From positions 42,850-106,849 of the forward strand of contig JAKQEI010000198.1 of the NCBI GenBank assembly GCA_029573495.1: a DNA stretch of 64,000 nucleotides. The letters are read 5' to 3'. Below the pieces are notes generated by a model. It saw only the letters and a list, made by a program, of their open reading frames with translations. It was not told the origin of the DNA and did not search any database. This DNA comes from Bacteroidota bacterium (lineage in GTDB: Bacteria; Bacteroidota; Bacteroidia; Flavobacteriales_F; PHOS-HE28). Both the position numbers and the translations under genes were made by a program. Every line of letters starts with the position of its first letter. The stretch's first letter is position 1. Positions 16,967 through 24,923 of this stretch are shown here, piece after piece.

Positions 16967-17212
16967 TCACTGCACCGTAACCCCATCCCCGTTCGTGCCC
17001 CCGGTGTGCAGGTGCGGTACCTTCAGCAGCTCGCACAGCGGCACACGCAGGTGCAAGGCCAGCAGCTCGGCCAGCTCCAGGCTGATGCCCGGGTAGTGGT
17101 CCATCAGGATCTTCGAGAGCGTGCTGGGATCGATCCGCATCGCTTGGGCCAGCGTAGTGCCCTTCAGGCCCAGCACTTTCATCCGGGCGCGGACGCGGCT
17201 GCCATCAAGCAT
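16967..17212 (-). CDS. XRE-type helix-turn-helix protein (81 residues)
   Basis: A small protein whose residues ~14-64 form a Cro/C1-type HTH: LKGTTLAQAMRIDPSTLSK gives the turn-recognition helix region, and SLELAELLALHLRVPLCELL the closing helix. Nothing else is fused to it. Controller (C) proteins of restriction-modification systems have this size and fold. The gene lies 630 bp from the RM gene on the opposite strand, so a regulatory link is possible but unproven. A less specific phage- or TA-type regulator is equally compatible. Confidence 0.65.
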   Translation of the reverse strand: MLDGSRVRARMKVLGLKGTTLAQAMRIDPSTLSKILMDHYPGISLELAELLALHLRVPLCELLKVPHLHTGGTNGDGVTVQ

Positions 17213-17285
17213 GGCCGTGGAGTTCGCTCGAAGGCCGCTCCGTGCTCAGCACCCCGCGAGAATGGATCGTATCGCCGCTTCCCAT

Positions 17286-17537
17286 GATCATGTCGTGGCG
17301 TCATTGGATCATGTCGCGCCGCACAGTGATCATGTCGTGGCGCTCAGTGATCATGTCGCGCCGCATAGTGATCATGTCGTGGCGCTCAGTGATCATGTCG
17401 CGCCGCATAGTGATCATGTGGTGGCGCTCATTGATCATGTCCCGGCGCACATTGATCATGGGGAGGCGCTCATGGATCATGTCGCGCCGCACAGTGATCA
17501 TGAGGTGGCGCGCATGGATCGCTGGGCGGCTCCCCTC
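17286..17537. repeat. Tandem array, 12 units of 21 bp
   Basis: GATCATG recurs exactly every 21 bp from 17286 through 17496 (11 exact copies) with a degenerate GATCGCT at 17517. Units alternate mainly between TCGTGGCGCTCAGT and TCGCGCCGCACAGT tails, giving a 42-bp higher order. There are no insertions or deletions, and several frames on both strands stay open. No spacers, so not CRISPR. Confidence 0.9.
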
Positions 17538-17732
17538 CATGACCTTCCGGGCCGATCGGACCGTCCTCCGCCCATCCAGCACCCCCACCAGCTCCCTCCC
17601 GCACAGCACAAGGTCCTCGACCACGGCGCTGCGCAGAACGGTCCCGGTGCTCATGGGTGGGTGGGTGGTGGCCAGGGGCGCGGCAGTGCCCGCCGGCAAC
17701 AACGAAAATAACGGTCGCCCTGCATCGGTCAT
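17301..17732 (-). CDS. Possible heptad-repeat protein spanning the 21-bp array
   Basis: A protein of 143 residues (117 if it starts at the second ATG, 17654). The N-terminal third looks like ordinary protein (LRSAVVEDLVLCGRELVGVL, then DGRRTVRSARKVMEG). The rest is seven-residue repeats alternating MITMRRD and MITERHD. The strict period of 21 with no indels is what selection for a coding repeat would give, and this frame reads more naturally than the plus-strand frames (DHVAPHS or VIMSRRI units). It lies upstream of the HTH gene on the same strand and 111 bp from the divergent RM gene. I recognise no family; it may not be expressed. Confidence 0.4.
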   Translation of the reverse strand: MTDAGRPLFSLLPAGTAAPLATTHPPMSTGTVLRSAVVEDLVLCGRELVGVLDGRRTVRSARKVMEGSRPAIHARHLMITVRRDMIHERLPMINVRRDMINERHHMITMRRDMITERHDMITMRRDMITERHDMITVRRDMIQ

Positions 17733-17843
17733 TGTGTAGGTCTACGGATGCCCACCCCCGTAATTCTACGGGGTTGGCCGGGGCCTATCCGGCAGCCCGG
17801 GTTGCGGAACCTTGGTTAGCTTGGGCGTCGGGAAGCCCACGCT

Positions 17844-20800
17844 ATGGGGCCCGCGAAAAGCACGATGAAGGAGCAGTTGGATGCAGCGGCGCAGCGCCTG
17901 CTGGCCCACTTACAGGAGCACGGCTCCCTGGGCAATGGCCGGGCGCGCGACCTGCTGGGGATGGACGAAGCAGGCTATGTGGCGCTCCGCGATGGCCTCG
18001 TGGCCCGTGGCCTGGTGGCCAAAGGCCGGGGCCGTGGGGGGAGCATTTCACTGGTGGCCGGAGGCCAGGAGGCCGCTAAGCCTCAAAGCCAACAGGCCCC
18101 TGAGCCAAAGGCCTACAAGCCACTAGGCCGCAAGCCCAAAGGCTCGGTAGCGCAAGGCCAGGAGGCCCAAGGCCTACAAGCCACAGGCCCACAGGCCAAT
18201 GGCCAAGCGGCCAGCAAGCCTGTAAGCCAGAAAGCCAAGAAGCCTGTAAGCCCAGAGACCATTGAGCCCCTGGCCGAAAAACCCAAAGCCCGCAAGGCCA
18301 GCACCCCCGCCATCGACAAGTACTACACCAGTGTCCAGAAGATCAAGGACTGGGGAGGTAGCGGTAAGGAGACTGCCATCCGCTCTGCATTCTATACCCT
18401 GCTGAACCACTATTCTGAGAAAAAGGACTTGATCCTGATCACGGAACTGAGTGTCGAAGGCAGGCTTGGGAAGAAGGTCACCCCTGATGGTACCCTGAAG
18501 AACGCCTTGCGCCTGGACTATGGCCATTGGGAAAGTAAGGACGAGGCGGACGACATTGACGAGGAGATCGAGAAGAAGTTCAAGAAGGGCTACCCCGACC
18601 GCAACATCCTCTTCGAGGACAGCCAGACCGCCGTGCTGATCCAGGAGGGGCGTGAGGTAATGCGGATCTCCTTCAAGGACCCTGAAAAGCTCGACGCTAT
18701 CCTCAACGCCTTCGTGAACCACAAGCATCCCGAGGCGCGCAAGTTCGAGGAGGCCCTGGCGCAGTTCAAGACGGACATCCCCCAGATCCTGGAAACGCTG
18801 CGCGACCGAATCGAGTTGGCGCGCGGGCAGAACGAGAAGTTCAAGGCTGCGGCGGATACCTTCTGGACCCTGTGCAAGCACGAGATCAACCCGGAGATCA
18901 CAGAGGCCGACATCCGGGAGATGCTCATCCAGCACATCCTCACGGCGGACATCTTCAACAAGATCTTCGACGAGCCTGACTTCCACCGGCAGAACAACAT
19001 TGCCCGCGAGCTGGAGGAGCTGCTGGCCACCCTCTTCACCTACGGCGAGCGCAAGAACCTGCTGGCCACACTGGAGCATTATTACGAGGCCATCAACGCC
19101 GTCGCCGCCAGCATCAAGGACCACCACGAGAAGCAGCAGTTCCTGAAGATCCTCTACGAGAACTTCTACAAGGTGTACAACCCCAAGGCCGCCGACCGCC
19201 TGGGCGTGGTGTACACCCCCAACGAGATCGTGCGCTTCATGATCCGCAGCACCGATCAGCTGCTGCACCGCCACTTCGGCAAAACCTTGAGCAGCCGCAA
19301 CGTGGAGATCCTGGACCCCGCCACCGGCACGGGCACCTTTCTCACTGACATCATCGACCACCTGCCCAAGCAGGACCTGGATTACAAATACAAGAACGAG
19401 ATCCACGCCAACGAGGTGGCCATCCTGCCCTACTACGTGGCCAACCTCAACATCGAGTTCACCTTCAAGCAGAAGATGGGGTACTACGCCGAGTTCCCCA
19501 ACCTGTGCTTCGTGGATACGCTGGACAACACCGGCGCCCTGCAGTTCGGCGGCAAGCAGGACAGCCTCTTCGGCGTAAGCAGCGAGAACAGCACGCGCAT
19601 CAAGCGGCAGAACGAGCGCAAGATCAGCGTGATCATCGGCAACCCGCCCTACAACGCCAACCAGCAGAACGAGAACGAGAACAACAAGAACCGCGCGTAC
19701 CCGCTGATCGACAAGCGGATCAAGGATACCTATGCGAAGAGGTCACGAGCATCGAACAAGGCCAACGTGTACGACATGTACACTCGGTTCTACAGGTGGG
19801 CCATGGATCGGATCGACCGAAATGGCATCATTGCATTTGTTACCAACCGCTCTTTTCTCGAGGGCAAAGCCCTAGATGGATTCCGCGCAGTAGTGCGCGA
19901 TGATTTTGCACACTGCTATGTCATCGATACGCACAGCGACGTGCGGGATAACCCTCGCATCGCCGGCACCAGCCACAACGTGTTCGGCATCCAGACCGGC
20001 GTGGCCGTGTGCTTTCTGGTGCGGCAGGAGCAGAAGTCCGGTCCTTGCCGTATCCACTACACCGAACTGAGCGATGAACTGCGCAAGGAAGAGAAGCTGG
20101 ACTGGTTCAGGTCCGCTGAGGATTTGAGTCATGTGGCGTTTAGGGAGATTACACCTGATGCCAAGGAAACGTGGCTTGAGCAAGCACATGATGGTTCAGG
20201 CGATACCGTACCTCTGATCGATAAGGAAGATCGTGGCGCGCTAACCTCGCAGACCATCTTTTCGAACTATGCCCTTGGTGTCAATACCAATAGGGATGAG
20301 TGGGTCTTTGACTTCAATGACCGAGATCTCCTGTCGCGGATGAAGTACTTCACAAGGACCTACAACGACTTGGTTCAGGCCAATGACCGTAGCTATCCCG
20401 ATGTGATCAAATGGAGTTCTAGCCTTAAAGACAACCATGGCCGAGGAGTTCAAGGGCAATTCGCTGAGGCGCATCTGAGACGAACGATGTACAGGCCATA
20501 TGTACGCCTGTGGCACTACACAGAGAAGTTGTTCAACCACCGCCTGACTGAGAACCACTACGAGTTCTACGGCTCCCAACTGGATAGAGACAATCCGACT
20601 ATCACGTTCATAACGGGTACTGCTAAGCCCTTCAGTGTACTTGCGGTGAGTTCTCTCTTCGACATGAACTTTGTGAGCCCAGCAGCCGGGGGCACCTATG
20701 GGATGCCTCTAATGCGGTATGGGAAGGATGGTGCGAGCTCTGCCAACCTTACCGACTGGGGCCTCGACCAGTTCCGCACGCACTACGGCGACAGCGGCAT

Positions 20801-21395
20801 CACCAAGGAGCAGGTGTTCCACTACGTGTACGCCGTGTTGCACGATCCCGTGTACCGCGAGAAGTATGCCCTGAACCTGAAGCGCGAGTTCCCGCGCATC
20901 CCCTTCTACCCGGACTTCCACCGCTGGGCCGCCTGGGGCAAGGAACTGATGGACCTGCACATCGGCTACGAAACGGCCGTGCCCTACCCGCTGGAGCTGG
21001 TAAACAGCCAGAGCAAGGCCGAGGCAAAGAAGAAGAAGGCTACGCTACTGGACAGCCTGGCCGAACCCGAGCCGCTCTACCAGCGCGAATACGCCCCCAA
21101 GGTGAAGCTGAAGGCCGACAAGGCCGCCGGTATCATCGAGCTGGACGAGCTCACCCTGCTGAAGGGTGTGCCGCCCGAGGCCTGGCACTACAAGCTGGGC
21201 AACCGCAGCGCCCTGGAGTGGGTGCTGGACCAATACAAGGAGAAGAAACCCAGCGACCCCACCATCGCCTCGACCTTCAACACCTACCGCTTCGCCGACC
21301 ACAAGGCCCACGTGATCGACCTGCTCAAGCGGGTGTGTACGGTGAGCGTGAGGACGGTGGAGGTGGTGAGAGGGATGGAGGGGGCAGAACAATAG
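17844..21395 (+). CDS. Single-chain type IIG/ISP-like restriction-modification enzyme
   Basis: A protein of 1183 residues. Order: a winged-helix-like domain (~10-72, LLAHLQEHGSLGNGRARDLL), a low-complexity K/P/Q/A linker (~75-150), a PD-(D/E)xK nuclease-like motif (P214-D215 ... E230-S-K232), a helical region (~240-450), and an N6-adenine methyltransferase (motif I DPATGTGTF from D491, motif IV NPPY from N600). A C-terminal recognition and ISP-type region follows. Type ISP enzymes such as LlaBIII also carry a helicase; none is visible here, so this should cut without translocation. It would methylate and cut the same site. The 5' end follows a TAGCTTGG box. The central recognition part has lower GC than its flanks. 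Confidence 0.85.
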   Translation: MGPAKSTMKEQLDAAAQRLLAHLQEHGSLGNGRARDLLGMDEAGYVALRDGLVARGLVAKGRGRGGSISLVAGGQEAAKPQSQQAPEPKAYKPLGRKPKGSVAQGQEAQGLQATGPQANGQAASKPVSQKAKKPVSPETIEPLAEKPKARKASTPAIDKYYTSVQKIKDWGGSGKETAIRSAFYTLLNHYSEKKDLILITELSVEGRLGKKVTPDGTLKNALRLDYGHWESKDEADDIDEEIEKKFKKGYPDRNILFEDSQTAVLIQEGREVMRISFKDPEKLDAILNAFVNHKHPEARKFEEALAQFKTDIPQILETLRDRIELARGQNEKFKAAADTFWTLCKHEINPEITEADIREMLIQHILTADIFNKIFDEPDFHRQNNIARELEELLATLFTYGERKNLLATLEHYYEAINAVAASIKDHHEKQQFLKILYENFYKVYNPKAADRLGVVYTPNEIVRFMIRSTDQLLHRHFGKTLSSRNVEILDPATGTGTFLTDIIDHLPKQDLDYKYKNEIHANEVAILPYYVANLNIEFTFKQKMGYYAEFPNLCFVDTLDNTGALQFGGKQDSLFGVSSENSTRIKRQNERKISVIIGNPPYNANQQNENENNKNRAYPLIDKRIKDTYAKRSRASNKANVYDMYTRFYRWAMDRIDRNGIIAFVTNRSFLEGKALDGFRAVVRDDFAHCYVIDTHSDVRDNPRIAGTSHNVFGIQTGVAVCFLVRQEQKSGPCRIHYTELSDELRKEEKLDWFRSAEDLSHVAFREITPDAKETWLEQAHDGSGDTVPLIDKEDRGALTSQTIFSNYALGVNTNRDEWVFDFNDRDLLSRMKYFTRTYNDLVQANDRSYPDVIKWSSSLKDNHGRGVQGQFAEAHLRRTMYRPYVRLWHYTEKLFNHRLTENHYEFYGSQLDRDNPTITFITGTAKPFSVLAVSSLFDMNFVSPAAGGTYGMPLMRYGKDGASSANLTDWGLDQFRTHYGDSGITKEQVFHYVYAVLHDPVYREKYALNLKREFPRIPFYPDFHRWAAWGKELMDLHIGYETAVPYPLELVNSQSKAEAKKKKATLLDSLAEPEPLYQREYAPKVKLKADKAAGIIELDELTLLKGVPPEAWHYKLGNRSALEWVLDQYKEKKPSDPTIASTFNTYRFADHKAHVIDLLKRVCTVSVRTVEVVRGMEGAEQ

Positions 21396-21410
21396 AGAAA
21401 AGAATAAAAG

Positions 21411-23675
21411 ATGTATAGCACAAGTCACGAGTTCGAAGATGAGGTACGCCGCATTGCGCGCTTCCTATGGCCGGATGCCGCGTTCGGTGGTGCAGAAATG
21501 AACGATGGCCGCGAAGGAGACGGGACGTTTGAAACTGAAGAATACGTTCACTTCATCGAATGCACTACGTCTAAGACCAAGGACAAAGCCATTAAGGACT
21601 GTGAGAAGCTCGAGAAGTTGCTGCGAAAGGCCGGCGGCCGGGTCCCGCACAAGTTTGCAAAAGGCTGGTTCATAACACGGGACGAGCCGCATGCCGAGCA
21701 GCGCGAGGTGGTCAAGAAGTACCACGGCAAGATTGTGATATGCTCATTCGATCAGTTCAGGGCGCAACTTGTTGATGCTAGATCATATCTAAACTTACGC
21801 TTCAAAGCACCCTTCGGTAGCGTGCGTAACCCGGCTACTGGAAGTGCCGAGTTCGCGGTGGAGTACGTCCCACTGGGCATCGTCGATGACCGGGGTACTT
21901 CTTACTCGGTTGAGGAAGTCATCGCCCGGCTCGATCGCGGTGAGAGATTTGTGCTTACAGGGGACTATGGGGCAGGCAAGAGCTCAACTGCGAGAGAGAT
22001 ATTTAGCAATCGAGGGAAGGCATTGTGGCAGAATCGTTCTGCTGCGTTCACCCTCATGCTCAATCTTAGAGAGCACCATGGTCAGAAGGATCCAGTCGAG
22101 GCCATCGAGCGGCATGCTAGAGGGATAGGCTTCTCCTCGCCCTCAAGTCTAGTACGTGCTTGGCGGGCTGGTTTCTGCCATGTCATTCTAGATGGCTTTG
22201 ATGAGATAGCCTCTGCCGGTTGGGCTGGTACTACCAAGCGGTTGCGTGATCTGAGATATCGTTCTATGGAACTTCTCCGGGAGTTCATCAGGCAGACACC
22301 TCGAAGCAGTGGTATTCTGATCACAGGTCGGGAGCACTACTTTGATTCACCTCAAGAGTTGCGCGTTGCTCTTGCGCTCCCGGAGAACCATCCTTCGTTA
22401 AAGCTCCAAGAGTTCACACCAAGTCAGGTCAGGGATTTCCTCGCTAAGCTCGGCTGGAGTGATGGAGTTCCTGCATGGTTGCCGACACGGCCATTGCTAT
22501 TGGCATACTTGGCTTCCAACGAGTTGCTTAAGCCGGATACGATAGGTGACGTGTCTGTGCCCCCATCGCGCGGTTGGCATGAACTACTTGAACGGATCTC
22601 TCAACGAGAATCTGAGATTGAAGCTGGGCTAGACCCAGGGACAATCCGCTTGTTGATCGAGCGCCTCGCTACGAAGGCTCGCGGTTCACTTGATGGAATA
22701 GGGCCTCTATCCTCGGATGTCATCCGGGAGACCTTTATTGAACTGTGCGGATATGCTCCCGATGACCGAGGAGCTGTTCTACTCCAACGCTTACCGGGGC
22801 TTGGCGGCGTTAGTGCTGAAGATGGCTCTCGGGTATTCATCGATCAGGACTACGTTGAAGCAGCTCGAGCCGGGGACGTCTTTCGATTCTGCGATGACCC
22901 CTTTGGCAATGCGTTGGACGGGCAACGTTGGGAATCGGCAATGAGACCGGTAGGCATAGGGGTTGCATCATACAGATGCTCCCTGGCAGGTCACTCCCGC
23001 GGCAAACTCAACGCAGCCTTGATGGCGGCCTATGATGGCGAGATGCAGGCTCTCTGCTTGGATATTGCATTAGTGATGACAGAGAACGGCTATGCACCAG
23101 GGGATAAGCCACTCTACCTCAAAGAGCTTAGTTGCGAATCACTAGTTGTAGAGGAAGGTCTTAACCTTTCCAATCTTGAGTTGCAAGACTCCATTGTTGG
23201 TCGCTTGGAGTTGGGGGTTTCCCTGCCGCCTGAGACATGTCCCGTGTTTCGCCGGTGCCATTTCGGTCGTATAGAAGGGCGGACCGGGATGAAGGACTTG
23301 CCAAAGGACAAGTTCCCGGATTGTACTGTGGATGAGTTCGAGCTCGGCAATCAGACAACGAATGCCATTCTCAACCTGCCTCTTCCTTTAACTGTCAAAG
23401 TGCTGCTGACGATCTTGAAGAAGCTCTTCGCGCAAAGTGGAACTGGCAGGAAGGAGAGTGCCTTAAAGCGAGGCTTGGATGCAAAGGGGCAGTCGGTTGT
23501 GCCGAGTGTCTTGGAGCTGATCAGGAAGCATGGCTTTGCAGTTCGGACTAAGATGCAGGATGATGTGGTGTGGTTGCCGTCTAAGGGTGATGGTTGCCGT
23601 GCGAGAGCACTATCCATGCTTTCCGGTCCTATGACTTCCAAGGATAAGTTGATCGAAGAGGCGAAGGACCTATAG
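21411..23675 (+). CDS. NACHT-type STAND NTPase with N-terminal nuclease-like domain (putative phage defence)
   Basis: A protein of 754 residues starting 15 bp after the RM gene. Residues ~1-115 resemble a restriction-endonuclease-like fold: EVRRIARFLW, then D32-G-R-E-G-D37 and a strand HFIECTTSK (E50, K55), followed by helices and KIVICSFDQF. This is a PD-(D/E)xK-like arrangement with ECT where ExK is usual. The NTPase has Walker A GDYGAGKSS (184-192) and a NACHT-style Walker B HVILDGFDE (257-265), then a long helical sensor region, pentapeptide-like strands (ESLVVEEGLNLSNLELQDSIV) and a C-terminal winged-helix-like segment. Nuclease-STAND fusions act in Avs-type antiviral defence. The gene has visibly lower GC than the chromosome. 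Confidence 0.75.
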   Translation: MYSTSHEFEDEVRRIARFLWPDAAFGGAEMNDGREGDGTFETEEYVHFIECTTSKTKDKAIKDCEKLEKLLRKAGGRVPHKFAKGWFITRDEPHAEQREVVKKYHGKIVICSFDQFRAQLVDARSYLNLRFKAPFGSVRNPATGSAEFAVEYVPLGIVDDRGTSYSVEEVIARLDRGERFVLTGDYGAGKSSTAREIFSNRGKALWQNRSAAFTLMLNLREHHGQKDPVEAIERHARGIGFSSPSSLVRAWRAGFCHVILDGFDEIASAGWAGTTKRLRDLRYRSMELLREFIRQTPRSSGILITGREHYFDSPQELRVALALPENHPSLKLQEFTPSQVRDFLAKLGWSDGVPAWLPTRPLLLAYLASNELLKPDTIGDVSVPPSRGWHELLERISQRESEIEAGLDPGTIRLLIERLATKARGSLDGIGPLSSDVIRETFIELCGYAPDDRGAVLLQRLPGLGGVSAEDGSRVFIDQDYVEAARAGDVFRFCDDPFGNALDGQRWESAMRPVGIGVASYRCSLAGHSRGKLNAALMAAYDGEMQALCLDIALVMTENGYAPGDKPLYLKELSCESLVVEEGLNLSNLELQDSIVGRLELGVSLPPETCPVFRRCHFGRIEGRTGMKDLPKDKFPDCTVDEFELGNQTTNAILNLPLPLTVKVLLTILKKLFAQSGTGRKESALKRGLDAKGQSVVPSVLELIRKHGFAVRTKMQDDVVWLPSKGDGCRARALSMLSGPMTSKDKLIEEAKDL

Positions 23676-23723
23676 CACCGGCAGCCAGGTGTTGTATAGA
23701 TGCGCTAGTGAATCAGTAGCGAG

Positions 23724-23925
23724 ATGACCACCGACCCTCAGAACCGCCGTGCGCAAGTGAACGAGAAATTCCTGGAGCTGCTAGTGCCAACCGGAGGGGC
23801 GCCGCTGGAGGGAGCTGGTGGAGGAGCTGCAGAAGGCCTTACCGGAGTTCCCCTACGGCACCTTGCTGCAGTGGGTGCGTGGGGTGTGGGAGTGTATCAC
23901 AAGGGTGGAGGGTCGGGCAGTATGA
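23724..23925 (+). pseudogene. Frameshifted gene fragment (N-terminal)
   Basis: The frame from ATG 23724 reads MTTDPQNRRAQVNEKFLELL and then turns into glycine/alanine-rich nonsense. From about 23800 the natural reading moves to the +1 frame (ELVEELQKALPEFPYGTLLQW, then VRGVWECI) and stops at 23923. This is best explained by one frameshift in a small gene. It may be the front half of the fragment at 24489-24921, with the membrane-protein gene inserted between. I do not recognise the family. Confidence 0.5.
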
Positions 23926-23944
23926 CCTTCATGCAATGGACGCC

Positions 23945-24490
23945 ATGAGCTACACCGAAACAGTTGTCTGGACTCTACTGGGATCGGCACTTGGGGCTGG
24001 ATTAAGCGTTTGGCTAGCCGTCTGTGTCGAGCGATACAGGGCGCGGCGCAGGTTCGCCCACCTGGAGGAGCTTGCCGGGTCCTATATCGCATGTGAAGTA
24101 CAGGACGGCCGCGAGCTCCGTGTGCTCTTCATAGTCGAGATGGTGCGGCACCCAAAGTTACCTGCTGTGCTACAGATCACCGGTCGTTCACGTATTCGGG
24201 AGAATCCTGGATTCACCGGTGAGCTGGTATTCACTGACAGCCTTCGTAGTGCAAGCGGCTCCTATGTGCACATGGGGAATAACAACATGTTCGGCTTCTT
24301 CGATGTTCAACTCATTGCAGGTGAACAGCCCAGCTTTAATGTACATCAGCGTTTCGTCAAATCCGGTCAGCGGATCTTGCGGAACGAGATCTGGCGAAAA
24401 CATGCAGGATTAGCATGGGAACAGGTTGCTCCGGAGCCGGATGGCACTTCACTACAGAGTGGAACTGAAGAGGAACCTCTGTCAGCGTGA
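23945..24490 (+). CDS. Single-span membrane protein of unknown function
   Basis: A protein of 181 residues from ATG 23945 (184 from ATG 23936). The N-terminus has one transmembrane helix (VVWTLLGSALGAGLSVWLAV) followed by a basic stop-transfer stretch (ERYRARRR). The remainder is a soluble cytoplasmic domain of about 140 residues rich in beta-strand (RVLFIVEMVRHPKLPAVLQITG, NMFGFFDVQLIAG). No known family. It lies between two broken fragments and has the lower GC of the island, so it may have been inserted there. A membrane-anchored accessory of the defence island is possible but only by context. Confidence 0.6.
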   Translation: MSYTETVVWTLLGSALGAGLSVWLAVCVERYRARRRFAHLEELAGSYIACEVQDGRELRVLFIVEMVRHPKLPAVLQITGRSRIRENPGFTGELVFTDSLRSASGSYVHMGNNNMFGFFDVQLIAGEQPSFNVHQRFVKSGQRILRNEIWRKHAGLAWEQVAPEPDGTSLQSGTEEEPLSA

Positions 24491-24921
24491 TTTGTGTATA
24501 GACATCGACCAGCACAAGCCCGCCCTGTTCTACTTTCTGGCCGTGGATGCCCGGATCAACCCCGGATAGATTCCGGGGCGGCATCACCACGGACTGGGAG
24601 CGCCGCTTTCGCCGGTATCAGCGGGACCTGGGCGAATGCGCCGTACGCCCCTTTAAGACCGAGCCCTACGACCACCGCTGGCAGGCCGAGCTGGTGGAGC
24701 AGGTGCTGAAGTGGCGCCTGTGGGATTTCATCACACATGATGAGCATGAATGGGTGGAGCACCTGCCCATCGACACCATCCTGCACGTGTACCGCGATAC
24801 GCGCGACCAACTGCGGCCGGAGTTCGGGAAGCACCGGCACATCCACACCCGCGGCGAGGACCGGTGGGGGCATTACAAGCAGTTGGCGGCGTATCAGTTC
24901 AAGGGGGCGAACGAGCATTAG
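24489..24921 (+). pseudogene. Frameshifted gene fragment (C-terminal)
   Basis: It overlaps the stop of the preceding gene and has no start codon of its own. Frame 0 reads DIDQHKPALFYFLAVDARINP to a stop at 24568; the +1 frame continues in register as DRFRGGITTDWERRFRRYQR to the TAG at 24919. The two pieces join naturally at ~24565, implying a 1-bp indel. The C-terminal part is well formed (DHRWQAELVEQVLKWRLWDF), so the decay seems recent. Family unknown. Confidence 0.55.
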
Positions 24922-24923
24922 CC

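Noticed and set aside
17286..17537. CRISPR array
   Set aside because: Units of 21 bp follow each other directly with no unique spacers, and no cas genes are present.
17121..17711. Plus-strand ORF with DHVAPHS repeats
   Set aside because: It begins inside the antisense of the HTH gene and its flanks do not read like protein; the minus-strand frame is the better candidate, though still weak.
23879..23944. N-terminal extension of the 23945 membrane protein
   Set aside because: The extension overlaps the end of the broken fragment and puts polar residues ahead of the membrane anchor; ATG 23945 or 23936 fits better.
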